In this document: positions 1 through 8,495 of the stretch, one piece after another | How the letters are laid out: the number at the start of each line of letters is the position of its first letter | Numbering within the stretch: the first letter of the stretch is position 1 | Source: Desulfobacterales bacterium | GTDB lineage: Bacteria; Desulfobacterota; Desulfobacteria; Desulfobacterales; JADGBH01 | NCBI GenBank assembly: GCA_015231595.1 | Contig: JADGBH010000018.1 | Coordinates: 1 to 57,759 of the forward strand | DNA length: 57,759 bases | Reading direction: 5' to 3' | Notes under the pieces: model-generated | Databases searched by the model: none | What the model was told of the DNA's origin: nothing | Seen by the model: the letters and a program-made list of their open reading frames with translations, nothing else | Made by a program: the position numbers and the translations under genes

Positions 1-19
1 AATACAACCATAATGTTAA

Positions 20-375
20 AAATGCGAAACTCTTAATCAAAAACCAAGGAATAGTCTGTTTGTAAACATTTTATATGATAATTCTGAATATTTTAGACTA
101 TTTTTATACAAAATTATAAACTATAAAGGACAAGGTAGAGAAGCTAAGCAGGCTTATGTTCAAGGCATCACAGATGTATTAAATAATTGTAAAAAATTTT
201 TAGTGGAAAATTATAACATTTTTCTTGTAGCAAATGACAAATACAATATGTATCCTATTATTGCGGAGAATTCAGGAATGCAAATTGTAAACCAATAAAG
301 AGACCTGTATTAAACCGCACAGAAAAAGATAAAGGTGCATATTCAGAAATCATTTTTCACTTAAGGGAAAAATAA
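20..375 (+). pseudogene. C-terminal remnant of a type II DNA methyltransferase, frameshifted
   Basis: Translation from about position 20 gives an open stretch without a start codon, ending NQ-stop near 293. It contains GREAKQAYVQGITDVL and IFLVANDKYNMYPIIAE, which resemble the C-terminal part of adenine- or cytosine-N4-specific type II methyltransferases. Shifting the frame at 295-300 restores a continuation (RPVLNRTEKDKGAYSEIIF, stop at 373-375), so one nucleotide appears to have been lost there. The catalytic and SAM-binding motifs would lie upstream, outside the window or deleted; stop codons occur in this frame before position 20. The stop overlaps the ATG of the next remnant, as is common in restriction-modification operons. 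Family assignment is from memory of motifs; loss of function is clear from the frameshift. Confidence 0.6.
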
Positions 376-565
376 TGGCGCTTAAAATAAAGCATAACGA
401 GCATATCGTAGAAACTATCAAAGTCTGTCTGCGTGAAAAATTTTTGAAATACAAACCTGAAACAGCTAATATGCCTTTTCATTTGAATATTTACTTGATT
501 GCTTTGAGAGAGCAGGTATTGAGTTAAGACCTGAAATTGATGAGTATTTTAAGAAATTTAAATAA
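375..565 (+). pseudogene. Internally deleted type II restriction endonuclease remnant (TdeIII-like)
   Basis: An ATG at 375 overlaps the methyltransferase stop. The first 36 or so residues (ending KYKPETANMPFH) resemble the N-terminus of TdeIII-type restriction endonucleases. The frame then runs only to a stop near 525. In another frame, 455-565 encodes a plausible C-terminal tail (ending IELRPEIDEYFKKFK). Head and tail are almost adjacent, whereas an intact enzyme of this type would be several times longer, so the middle has probably been deleted and the frame lost. No function is expected. The TdeIII assignment is tentative; the head-tail structure is what the sequence shows. Positions 566-704 are AT-rich and would carry the promoter of the next operon. 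Confidence 0.45.
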
Positions 566-704
566 CAGACGCGCTTTTCTATAATCGGAACAAAGTGAAG
601 CATAAAATTAGCCAATTTTCAATTTGCTAATCAGTAAGTTGATTGATAAAATAATAAAATCAAGTTAGTTAAATTAAAAATTAATGATTCTGGAGGTGAA
701 AAAA

Positions 705-2258
705 GTGAAAGCCCAGGTTCTAATAATTGGGGGGGGAGCTACAGGGACAGGAATATCAAGAGATTTAGCCTTAAGGGGTATTAATTGCATTCTTGTTGAA
801 AAAAAAGATATAAACGCCGGCGCGTCAGGAGGAAATCACGGACTTTTACACAGTGGCGCCAGATATGTCGGAGCTGACCCTGAAGCTGCTGAGGAATGTA
901 AACATGAGGGAGACATCATAAAAAAAGTGGCCCCCCACTGCATTGAAAACACAGGAGGATTATTTGTTGCTGTTGCAGGAGATGATGAAAAATATATAGC
1001 TGATTTTCCTCAAAATTGTTCTAAATGTGGAGTTCCTGCAAAATATGTTGATTTAAAAGACGCATTTGAACTTGAACCTGAACTCGCAAAAAATACTATA
1101 GCCGTTTATATGGTTGAAGATGCATCAGTTGATCCTTTTAAGCTTTCCCTTGAAAATTTATCCCATGCTCATTCCAATGGCACAATATATCTGCCATATA
1201 CCAAAGCTGAAGGTTTCAATATCGAAAATGGTAGAATTAAATCAGTAGTAGTTCAAAATATGATTACTGGCGAGCAAAAAAAAATTGAAGCTGATTATGT
1301 TGTTAATGCCGCTGGTGTTTGGGCTGGAGAATTAGCAAAATTAGCCGGTATGAAGATAAACATGATTTATTCTAAAGGAAGTCTGCTTGTTACTCAAAGA
1401 AGAATTACAAAGCGTGTTATTAACCGATTGCGAAGAGCATCTGACGCGGATATTCTTGTCCCTGGAGGTACTGTGTCTATTATTGGAACAACTTCCATTA
1501 GAACTGAATCCCTTGAATCTATATACCCAACCGTTGAAGAGGTTGATTTTATTATTAGTGAAGGTGCGCAAATGCTTCCTTTGCTGGATAAAATCAGATA
1601 TATTCGAGCATATTCTGGAGTTAGACCTTTAGTTAGTCTGCATGATTCGGCTGATGATAGAGGAGTAACAAGGGGGTTTGCTTTGATTGATCATGAAAAA
1701 GAGGGTATAAAAAATTTTACTACTATAACCGGAGGAAAGCTTACAACTTTTAGATTAATGGCTGAAAAAACATCTGATCATGTATGTGAAAAATTAGGAA
1801 TATCAAAGCCGTGTATGACTAAAACTGTTCCTATGCCTAATACTTCAAGTGGGAGATGGACTGAGCCGGGTCTTGCTCCAAAAACATGGGTTAGGGATAG
1901 CTCTAAAGCAGACATTCTTCTTTGTGAATGTGAAATGATTCCTAAAAGTGCCATTGATTCTATTATATCTTCCATTATAGGTCAAAGTGGGGATTTAAGC
2001 CTTAATTCTATCGGAGTTAGAAGCCGTGTCGGAAAGGGTCCTTGTCAGGGAACCTTTTGCAGTGCAAGGATAGTTTCTTATATGTACGACAAAGGCAATT
2101 TAATTGATAAACAAGGAATTTTGGAGCTTCAAAAATTTATAAATGAAAGATGGAAAGGCCAACGTCCGCTTTTATGGGATATTCCTATGGTTCAATCGGA
2201 ACTTCAGGAAGCTATTCATTGTGGGTTGTTTGGGCTTGAAATGGAACAAAATAAATAA
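705..2258 (+). CDS. glpA: Anaerobic glycerol-3-phosphate dehydrogenase subunit A (GlpA-like)
   Basis: This FAD-dependent dehydrogenase would oxidise sn-glycerol-3-phosphate to dihydroxyacetone phosphate. An N-terminal dinucleotide-binding motif (LIIGGGATGTGISRDLALRG) is followed by a DAO-type FAD domain. The C-terminal part carries a BFD-like [2Fe-2S] cysteine set (CEC near residue 405 and CQGTFC near 450), as in GlpA. Length (517 residues) is near the 542 of E. coli GlpA. The frame stays open from an ATG at 684, but a strong Shine-Dalgarno (GGAGGTGA, 692-699) lies inside that extension and points to the GTG at 705, which also places the FAD motif at the very N-terminus. It is first of four same-strand genes (GlpB, membrane cytochrome/ferredoxin, HdrB-like) with gaps under 50 bp, so electrons probably pass to the Hdr-like proteins. 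Confidence 0.88.
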   Translation: MKAQVLIIGGGATGTGISRDLALRGINCILVEKKDINAGASGGNHGLLHSGARYVGADPEAAEECKHEGDIIKKVAPHCIENTGGLFVAVAGDDEKYIADFPQNCSKCGVPAKYVDLKDAFELEPELAKNTIAVYMVEDASVDPFKLSLENLSHAHSNGTIYLPYTKAEGFNIENGRIKSVVVQNMITGEQKKIEADYVVNAAGVWAGELAKLAGMKINMIYSKGSLLVTQRRITKRVINRLRRASDADILVPGGTVSIIGTTSIRTESLESIYPTVEEVDFIISEGAQMLPLLDKIRYIRAYSGVRPLVSLHDSADDRGVTRGFALIDHEKEGIKNFTTITGGKLTTFRLMAEKTSDHVCEKLGISKPCMTKTVPMPNTSSGRWTEPGLAPKTWVRDSSKADILLCECEMIPKSAIDSIISSIIGQSGDLSLNSIGVRSRVGKGPCQGTFCSARIVSYMYDKGNLIDKQGILELQKFINERWKGQRPLLWDIPMVQSELQEAIHCGLFGLEMEQNK

Positions 2259-2303
2259 GGTTTTTACTATTTAGTTATTCACTACTAAACAAACGGGGGG
2301 CTC

Positions 2304-3569
2304 ATGTCAGAAAAAACTATTGAATGCGATCTGCTGATTATCGGAGCTGGAATGTCAGGGATAGCTGCATCATTTTTTGCTTCAAATAGAGGCATTTCAA
2401 CCGTTCAGGTGGGAATGTCAACGAGCCTTAGCTTTTCAAGCGGGCTTTTGGATTTAATGGCTGTTCATCCAATAGAAACAATAAATATTTGGGATGATCC
2501 ATGGACAGGCATTGATGCCTTAAATAATGATATTCCAAATCATCCTTATAGCAAAATAAAAAAAGAAAAAATAAAAGAGGCTTTTAACGAGATTGTATCT
2601 TTTTTAAAACAAACAGGAATTAATTATGTATCTGAGGATGATAAAAATACCCAAATTATTACATCTGCAGGCACAATAAAGCATACATATCTTGTTCCTG
2701 AAAGTATGTGGAATGGAGCTGTCGCTTATGCAAAAAAAGCTCCGTGTTTATTTATAGATTTTCATGGACTTAAAGGTTTTAGTTCAAGGCAAATAACAGA
2801 ATCTTTAAGCGATAATTGGCCGAACCTTCGTTCAGCTCAAATATATTTTCCAGATTCTTTTGGCGAAAATTTTTGTGAACATATCGCTCGAAGCCTTGAA
2901 AAGCCTGAAATGCGAACGAAACTTGTCGAATCAATTAAACCGTATTTACACGATTCTAAATACATCGCTTTTCCTGCTGTAATGGGTATGTACAGTGTAA
3001 AAGAAATTATGTCTGATATTGAACAAAAAATAGGTCTTCCTATTTTTGAAATACCTACTATGCCTCCTTCTGTTCCTGGGATTAGGCTTAAAAATGCTTT
3101 TGAAAAAAGAATAGTTGAAAAAGGTGTAAAGGTATTTTTTAAGCATAAAATAATTAGAGTGAATCAAGATTCATCAGGGGAATTTATATCTTTATTAGGA
3201 GACGGAAGTGATATTACCATAGTTTCTAAAGCTTTAATTTTGGCGAGTGGACGTTTTCTTGGTAAAGGTCTTCATGCTGAAAGAAAGGAAATAAAGGAAA
3301 CAATTTTTGGTTTGCCTGTTTATCAGCCGGAAAGCAGAACATTGTGGCATGAAAATGATTTTTTTGATCCTAAAGGTCATGCAATTAATCAATCAGGCAT
3401 TGAAACAGACGAATTGTTAAGGCCTATAAATAGTAATAAAAAGCCATTTTTTGACAATTTATTTGCAATTGGTACTATCCTTGCCCATCAAGATTGGACA
3501 AGGATGAAGTGTGGCTCTGGATTATCAATAGCTACAGCGTATGCCGCTGTGAATAATCTAAAATTATAA
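2304..3569 (+). CDS. glpB: Anaerobic glycerol-3-phosphate dehydrogenase subunit B (GlpB-like)
   Basis: A flavoprotein of 421 residues, almost the length of E. coli GlpB (419). It opens with a Rossmann FAD motif (LLIIGAGMSGIAASFFA) and ends with a second FAD-contact region around LFAIGTILAHQDWTRMKCGSGLSIATAYAA. GlpB is the second subunit of the anaerobic GlpABC complex and is needed for electron transfer from GlpA. Forty-five bases separate it from glpA; a G-rich ribosome-binding stretch (GGGGGG) lies just before the ATG. It is followed 22 bp later by the membrane iron-sulfur subunit, consistent with one transcript. Identification rests on length, motifs and gene order. Confidence 0.82.
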   Translation: MSEKTIECDLLIIGAGMSGIAASFFASNRGISTVQVGMSTSLSFSSGLLDLMAVHPIETINIWDDPWTGIDALNNDIPNHPYSKIKKEKIKEAFNEIVSFLKQTGINYVSEDDKNTQIITSAGTIKHTYLVPESMWNGAVAYAKKAPCLFIDFHGLKGFSSRQITESLSDNWPNLRSAQIYFPDSFGENFCEHIARSLEKPEMRTKLVESIKPYLHDSKYIAFPAVMGMYSVKEIMSDIEQKIGLPIFEIPTMPPSVPGIRLKNAFEKRIVEKGVKVFFKHKIIRVNQDSSGEFISLLGDGSDITIVSKALILASGRFLGKGLHAERKEIKETIFGLPVYQPESRTLWHENDFFDPKGHAINQSGIETDELLRPINSNKKPFFDNLFAIGTILAHQDWTRMKCGSGLSIATAYAAVNNLKL

Positions 3570-3591
3570 ATCATAAATAAGGAAGGGTAAT

Positions 3592-5283
3592 ATGTTTGCC
3601 GTATCTTTTTATATTGCTTCCGTTATTTGTCTATTGGGAGTGTTTTGGAAAGTTCTGAATTGGTATAGGCTTAGAATTGGCGATGATTCACGTCGATTTT
3701 CATTTATATCAAGATTATATTCATTTTTTTGCGAATTTTTTTCAACATTGTTTAGCGCAAGGCTTATATTGGCGCTACAAGCATTTTTTTTTGATGCTGT
3801 TTTGCAAACTAAGGTATTTAAAACAGATTTTGTTAGATGGCTTATGCATGCTTGCATTTTCTGGGGGTTTTTAATGTTGCTTCTTATGCATGCCTTAGAC
3901 GACTTCATCACTGCCCCATTGTTTGGTGATTACGCTTCTACATTAAATCCTTATTTCTTTTTGCGTAATTTTTTTGGATTTATGGTTTTATTCGGTATAG
4001 GAATTGCCATTTATCGTAGAACAAAAATAAAGGATTTAAAATCAATAACAAACAAGTTCGATAAATTTGCAATTGCTCTTATTCTTGTAATAATTTTTTC
4101 AGGTTTTCTTGCCGAAAGTCTTCAAATAATATCTGAACCTGTTTTTGATCAAATGGTTGCAGATTATATGGGAGGAGATGATGAAGAAACTGTTAATAAT
4201 CTTAAAGTATTTTGGCAAGAAGAATTTGGGGTTGTTTTTAAAAATATAGATGAAGGATCTGATATTGAAGCAGGACAATCAGTTCACGAAGAAAGCTGTA
4301 TTTCATGCCATTCAGTGCCATCATCTGCCTTTATTTCTTATCCTTTATCTAAAATTTTAAAGCCTATTGGTAATTTCTTGAATCTTATACGAGCTGACTT
4401 AATTTTATGGTATATACATTTTTTAGCCTGCTTTATTGGTCTTGCGTATATTCCTTTTAGCAAGTTTTTTCATATTATTTCTACGCCTTTAAATTTTATG
4501 CTAAAAGGAATGGATGAGTTTGATTTTTCTGGATTACCCAAAGATGAGATTAATCATCCATCAAAAGTTCTAATCGGGCTTGATGCTTGCACCCATTGCG
4601 GTATGTGTACGCTCCATTGCAGTGTTAGTTCTATTTTTAAAGTAATGCCAAATTCTAATATTCTGCCTTCTGAAAAAATAAATGGAGTGAAAGCTATAAC
4701 TTCAAACATGAGAATGTCTGAATCAGAGCTAAACGATGTTTCTGAAGGTAGTTTCATTTGTACCGGTTGTTATAGATGCACAACTTTATGTCCGTCAGGA
4801 ATAAACCTTCAAGAAATATGGGCTTTATCAAAACAAGACTTGATAAATGCAGGATTTCCTGAACCACACGTATGGATTCCTAAAATATCGTCAAGCAAAT
4901 GGGCTGAAAAATTGCAAGGAATTAAGGATGATGATGAGGATATTTTCAGCTATTATCTTCTTACAGAAAAGTCTGAAACATTTGCCCCGTGTGTTCAATG
5001 TTCAATTTGCACAAGTGTATGTCCTGTAGTTGAAGCCGCGAATAAAGGATATATTGATCTTGATTTTACTCCCCAGCAGGTAATGAATCTCCTTAGAATG
5101 GAATTAAAAAATATAGCTATTGGTTCTAAAATGGTTTGGAATTGCCTTACCTGCTACATGTGCCAAGAACATTGCCCTCAAGGTATAAAAGTTGCCGATG
5201 TACTTTATGAATTAAGAAATATTGGTTATGAAAGACTAACGCCTTTAAGAATAAAAGGCGATAATTTAAAAAAATTAGCATAA
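3592..5283 (+). CDS. GlpC/HdrC-like membrane cytochrome b and tandem ferredoxin subunit with a CxxCH motif
   Basis: Probable membrane anchor and quinone- or heme-linked electron carrier for the GlpAB dehydrogenase. Residues 1-300 hold about five hydrophobic helices with candidate heme-b histidines (LMHACIFWG, LLMHALDD, WYIHFLACF), similar in style to NarI/DsrM-type cytochromes. Between helices 4 and 5 lies a soluble stretch with CISCH (about residue 236), a canonical covalent heme-c site. The C-terminal half carries four cysteine groups, CTHCGMCTLHC, CTGCYRCTTLCP, CVQCSICTSVCP and CLTCYMCQEHCPQ, that is, two HdrC/GlpC-like double-cluster ferredoxin units in tandem. A good ribosome-binding site (AAGGAAGGG) precedes the ATG. 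GlpC of E. coli lacks the membrane helices and is shorter, so this is a fusion. Whether the acceptor is menaquinone or a disulfide is not shown. Confidence 0.8.
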   Translation: MFAVSFYIASVICLLGVFWKVLNWYRLRIGDDSRRFSFISRLYSFFCEFFSTLFSARLILALQAFFFDAVLQTKVFKTDFVRWLMHACIFWGFLMLLLMHALDDFITAPLFGDYASTLNPYFFLRNFFGFMVLFGIGIAIYRRTKIKDLKSITNKFDKFAIALILVIIFSGFLAESLQIISEPVFDQMVADYMGGDDEETVNNLKVFWQEEFGVVFKNIDEGSDIEAGQSVHEESCISCHSVPSSAFISYPLSKILKPIGNFLNLIRADLILWYIHFLACFIGLAYIPFSKFFHIISTPLNFMLKGMDEFDFSGLPKDEINHPSKVLIGLDACTHCGMCTLHCSVSSIFKVMPNSNILPSEKINGVKAITSNMRMSESELNDVSEGSFICTGCYRCTTLCPSGINLQEIWALSKQDLINAGFPEPHVWIPKISSSKWAEKLQGIKDDDEDIFSYYLLTEKSETFAPCVQCSICTSVCPVVEAANKGYIDLDFTPQQVMNLLRMELKNIAIGSKMVWNCLTCYMCQEHCPQGIKVADVLYELRNIGYERLTPLRIKGDNLKKLA

Positions 5284-5295
5284 AAGGAGCTAATT

Positions 5296-6093
5296 ATGAA
5301 ATATGCTTTTTTTCAAGGTTGTAAAATTCCTTATTATCTTCCGAATTATGGAATATCTTCTCGAGCGGTTTTAAACGCTTTTGATATAGAGCTTATAGAC
5401 TTAGAATTTAATTGTTGCGGTTATCCTGTAAGGCATCTTAGCTTGGAAGCATCTGTTTTATCTGCCGCAAAAAACATTGCTATGTGTGAAAAATTGGGTT
5501 TAAATATAGTAACTCCTTGTAAATGTTGTTTTGGGAATTTAAAGCAGTCTGATTTTTTTTTAAAAGAAGATTCGTCTTTGCAAAAATCTGTAAATTCAAA
5601 ACTATCTGAAGATGGACTTGAATGGAACGGCAAAGTAGAGATTAAGCATTTATTATCTGTTCTCCACGATGATGTCGGAATAGATTCTATCAAAAATAAA
5701 ATTAAAAAGCCCCTTTCAGGTGTAAAGATAGCGGCTAATTATGGGTGTCATTCTTTAAGGCCTTCAAGGATTTTAAACTTTGATAATCCTATGGCTCCGA
5801 CAATCTTTGAAGAACTTATCGAGGCTACTGGTGCAACAACAGTAGATTGGTTAAAAAGATTGGATTGCTGCGGAAATCCCTTAAAAGATAAAAATGATAA
5901 GCTTTCTTTGTTTTTAACTAAAGAAAAATTAGATGATGCTACTCAATCAGGAGCAAAATTTTTATGTAATGCCTGCACTTATTGCCAAATCCAATTTGAT
6001 TATATAAAAGATGATAATCAGGAAAATCAAGTGTCATCTGTCCTTTATTCAGACATTCTTGCTGAAAGTTTAGGGCTGATATGCGGTAATTGA
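5296..6093 (+). CDS. HdrB-like CCG-domain iron-sulfur protein
   Basis: A 265-residue protein with two cysteine-rich CCG domains, as in heterodisulfide reductase subunit B and the C-terminus of GlpC. The first has FQGCKIPYY, NCCGYP and CKCC; the second has YGCHSLRPS, DCCGNP and CNACTYCQ. In HdrB these cysteines hold noncubane [4Fe-4S] clusters that reduce a disulfide. The gene starts 12 bp after the membrane ferredoxin gene with a perfect AAGGAG ribosome-binding site, so the two are surely co-translated. Together they resemble an HdrBC pair split from GlpC. The protein is soluble and probably attached to the cytoplasmic face of the membrane subunit. The final acceptor (quinone, or a cellular disulfide such as a DsrC-type partner) cannot be told from the sequence. 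Confidence 0.82.
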   Translation: MKYAFFQGCKIPYYLPNYGISSRAVLNAFDIELIDLEFNCCGYPVRHLSLEASVLSAAKNIAMCEKLGLNIVTPCKCCFGNLKQSDFFLKEDSSLQKSVNSKLSEDGLEWNGKVEIKHLLSVLHDDVGIDSIKNKIKKPLSGVKIAANYGCHSLRPSRILNFDNPMAPTIFEELIEATGATTVDWLKRLDCCGNPLKDKNDKLSLFLTKEKLDDATQSGAKFLCNACTYCQIQFDYIKDDNQENQVSSVLYSDILAESLGLICGN

Positions 6094-6142
6094 GTTTTTT
6101 ACACAGTATTTAAGAAAAATATTTTTGTTTAATTGTAAAATC

Positions 6143-6333
6143 ATCATACCCCCACCTTGACGGGAGAGGGCTGGGGTGCAATGCCATTAAGTTAAGGATT
6201 TTTCACCCCCACCCCAAAACCCTCCCCCGTCAAGGGGGAGGGGGTATTTGGTGCATATAACCATATATAGAGCATAGTGATAAGTCACTTTCTTAACTTA
6301 ATGGCATTGGGGCTGGGGTGAGGGTGAAAATAT
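6143..6333. repeat. Composite palindromic intergenic repeat cluster
   Basis: The 383-bp gap between the HdrB-like gene and the next ORF has no convincing gene. It contains two oppositely oriented copies of a C/G-rich hairpin element (6147-6178 and 6204-6246; core CCCTCnCCCGTCAAGG) and a partial third copy near 6308-6330. A perfect 18-bp inverted repeat (CAATGCCATTAAGTTAAG at 6179-6196, complement at 6292-6309) brackets the second copy. The hairpins could stop transcription from the glp operon, but the modular repetition and matches elsewhere in the window point to a dispersed repeat family. Confidence 0.75.
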
Positions 6334-6373
6334 TTTTTTCAATTTACTTTTCTTAAAAACTATTGTTATTTAT

Positions 6374-6469
6374 CTGACATATTATTCAGTTGATTAAGGC
6401 TAAAAATAAAGGCTAAATCAAATTTTACTAGTTAAAAATAGAAATTGGATGTCATTTTTTTATTTGGGA
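6374..6469 (+). other. Conserved 95-bp intergenic element, copy A
   Basis: This stretch aligns almost without gaps to 50438-50532. Shared blocks are CTGACA, TTGATTAAGGCTAAAAATA, TAAAAATAGAAA and TGTCATTTTTTTATTT, with one single-base indel in the middle. The outer TGACA and TGTCA form a short inverted pair. It ends eight bases before the ATG of the TSUP gene and includes its GGGAG ribosome-binding site at the edge. It could be a small mobile-element relic, a structured leader or a shared regulatory region; the sequence alone does not decide. Confidence 0.55.
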
Positions 6470-6476
6470 GCTATTT

Positions 6477-6845
6477 ATGGACATAATGTCTGCTAAAACT
6501 TTTTTAATGATTGGTTTAGGAGTAATTGTAGGTATAGGAGCATCATTTTCAGGGCTTGGTGGTGGATTTCTTATGGTGCCGATTTTGTTATTTATGGGTT
6601 ATACTGCTCAAAAAGCAGTAGGCACATCTTTTCTTGCGATTTTAGTTATTTCAATATCCGCTCTTATTGCTCACAATAAATTTGCGAATGTTGATTATAG
6701 GGCTGGAGTTTTGCTTGGACTTGGAGGAATATTGGGAGCTCAGATAGGGGCGAGACTCGTTGAACATGTTTCAACTGATAATTTTAAAAAAATTTTCGCA
6801 GTAATACTTCTCGCCCTTGCAATTTACGTTTTTTTAAAAAAATAG
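6477..6845 (+). CDS. Short TSUP (TauE/SafE) family membrane protein
   Basis: A 122-residue integral membrane protein with about four helices. The N-terminal SFSGLGGGFLMVPILLFMGY motif and the following AVGTSFLAILVISISALIAH and LGLGGILGAQIGARL segments are typical of the sulfite exporter TauE/SafE (TSUP) family, which moves sulfur-containing or organic anions. Usual members have about 250 residues built from two similar halves, so this is one half-unit; such short members would have to pair up. The ATG at 6477 has a GGGAG ribosome-binding site seven bases upstream. Substrate is unknown. Neighbours do not help, although an anion exporter would fit a sulfur-metabolising anaerobe. Confidence 0.75.
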   Translation: MDIMSAKTFLMIGLGVIVGIGASFSGLGGGFLMVPILLFMGYTAQKAVGTSFLAILVISISALIAHNKFANVDYRAGVLLGLGGILGAQIGARLVEHVSTDNFKKIFAVILLALAIYVFLKK

Positions 6846-6868
6846 TCTAAAATTTTAGGGTTTTGTTA

Positions 6869-7975
6869 ATGATTAGAATGTCTGGCATAAAAAAAATACT
6901 GTTTTCTTCGTCTGATATCACATTTAATAAAGAGGATTCTCTCCGTAATATAAAGGCCGGTCAGACAGTTGATGCGAAAGTTGCTAAGATATTATCAGAT
7001 GGAAAAGCTATCCTTATTATTGATGGAAAAAAGTTAATTGCTAAAACCCATGTTCCTTTATTGGAAGGGGAATCTATTAATTTATTAAAAGGTGAATCAT
7101 CTGATTTATTTAAATTGATTGATGCAAAAGAAGAAAATCCATTAAACGAAATATATTTAAAAGTTCTTAAATCTCAAAGTAAATCAGGCTTGATTAATAG
7201 TCTTTTAAATCTTTTTGAAGATGTTAAAGCTTCTCCAAATAAAGATGCGGATACTTCAAAATTAAATTTAAATGACATCGGAAAATTTTTGCAATCAATT
7301 TCTTTAAAATCGGATAATAGCGATTTAGGTTTTTTTAAAAATTTTATTCAAAAGAGCGGACTTAGCTGGGAAAACAAAGTTTTTAAGTATATTGAATCAA
7401 ATATTGATTTTAAAAATGAAAATATTAATAAACTCATAGACGAAGATTTAAAAGCTATAATATTAAAATTTGTAGCTGAAAATCCAGACTCAAAAGAAAC
7501 TAATCTGATAAAAAATTTTGCTAATTATCTTGAAGATTTACAGATTTTAAATAAACATACTATTGACGAATCAGGTAGATTTTTTTTACCGATCCCTTTT
7601 TTAGATAACGATATTTTAAAATTTGGTCAGTTATTGATTGACCTTAGCAAAGAAGAAAAAGAAAAGAACGGAGGAGAAGCAAAAGGTAGATTAATAAGAA
7701 TTTCACTTTTGCTTGAAATGTCAAGCTTAGGCAATATTAGAGCTGATTTTTCTATTCTTAAAAAGGCTTTAACTGGAGCTTTTGGTGTGGCTGATAAAGA
7801 AACTCAAAAATTTGTTAGAAAAAATCTTGGCGAATTAAAAAGAAAACTGAATGAGCAAGAAATTGAAGTTTATGGAATTGACTGCATTTTAATAAGTCCA
7901 GAAAAATTGACTAATGATGCGCTTTTAAAAGAAATTATTGAAACTAAAGAAGGGATGCTCAATATTGTTATTTAA
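6869..7975 (+). CDS. FliK-like flagellar hook-length control domain protein
   Basis: About 368 residues, soluble, no signal peptide. The N-terminal KAGQTVDAKVAKILSDGKAILIIDGKKLIAK segment is a small beta-rich unit like that found in FliK relatives. The C-terminal third (LRIS-like LIRISLLLEMSSLGNIRADF, then helices ending GELKRKLNEQEIEVYGIDC) matches the pattern of the Flg_hook domain, which in FliK switches flagellar export specificity. The middle is low-complexity and lysine-rich. The ATG at 6869 is preferred to an upstream TTG because AGGG lies eight bases before it. No other flagellar gene is in the window, so a flagellar role is inferred only from fold resemblance; a general scaffold role is possible. 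Confidence 0.5.
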   Translation: MIRMSGIKKILFSSSDITFNKEDSLRNIKAGQTVDAKVAKILSDGKAILIIDGKKLIAKTHVPLLEGESINLLKGESSDLFKLIDAKEENPLNEIYLKVLKSQSKSGLINSLLNLFEDVKASPNKDADTSKLNLNDIGKFLQSISLKSDNSDLGFFKNFIQKSGLSWENKVFKYIESNIDFKNENINKLIDEDLKAIILKFVAENPDSKETNLIKNFANYLEDLQILNKHTIDESGRFFLPIPFLDNDILKFGQLLIDLSKEEKEKNGGEAKGRLIRISLLLEMSSLGNIRADFSILKKALTGAFGVADKETQKFVRKNLGELKRKLNEQEIEVYGIDCILISPEKLTNDALLKEIIETKEGMLNIVI

Positions 7976-7985
7976 ATATAGATTA

Positions 7986-8495
7986 ATGAATTTTAAAGAA
8001 TTTATTGAAATAAATTATACTCAATTTATTATTGGATTTATAGCTCTTATTATCGGAACAATAATTTATCTTATTGATCGTCCTCCTGAAAATACTTATT
8101 TTGTTTATAAAAGCGTTTCTAATTTAAGCTTTTATGGGATATTCCCTAAAATGTTTGGACGTATAGGAAATAATTTGCCATCTTTTTTTCATGCGTTTTC
8201 ATTTATTTTGCTTACAACAAGTTTTATGACATCAACAAAGATGGGATGTTTTATGACTAGTTTGTGTTGGTTTTTTATTGATGCTGTTTTTGAATTGGGA
8301 CAAAAATTTGATAAAGCCGCATCAAATATTGTTCCTGATTGGTTTTCTTATATCCCGTATCTTGAAAATACAAAAAATTATTTCATAGCAGGCACTTTTG
8401 ATATTTTTGATTTATTAGCAGTTGTATTAGGCTCTATTTTAGCTTTTTTAATATCGATTTATACGTTGAAAGATAGTGTTAAACCGCAATTTTAA
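7986..8495 (+). CDS. VanZ-like small membrane protein
   Basis: A roughly 169-residue protein with four predicted helices (TQFIIGFIALIIGTIIYLI; FHAFSFILLTTSFM; FMTSLCWFFIDAVFEL; IFDLLAVVLGSILAFLISIY). The order helix, acidic CWFFIDAVFELGQ motif, then FDIFDLLAVVLGSILAF resembles VanZ-like proteins, where an (E/D)xxQ and a Dxx(A/L)N-like element recur. Function is not known. The frame is open back to a TTG at 7938 inside the FliK-like gene; an internal TTG at 7965 has an AAGG-type site before it, while the ATG at 7986 has none, so the start is uncertain. The 3' end overlaps the convergent RDD gene by 17 bp. Confidence 0.5.
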   Translation: MNFKEFIEINYTQFIIGFIALIIGTIIYLIDRPPENTYFVYKSVSNLSFYGIFPKMFGRIGNNLPSFFHAFSFILLTTSFMTSTKMGCFMTSLCWFFIDAVFELGQKFDKAASNIVPDWFSYIPYLENTKNYFIAGTFDIFDLLAVVLGSILAFLISIYTLKDSVKPQF

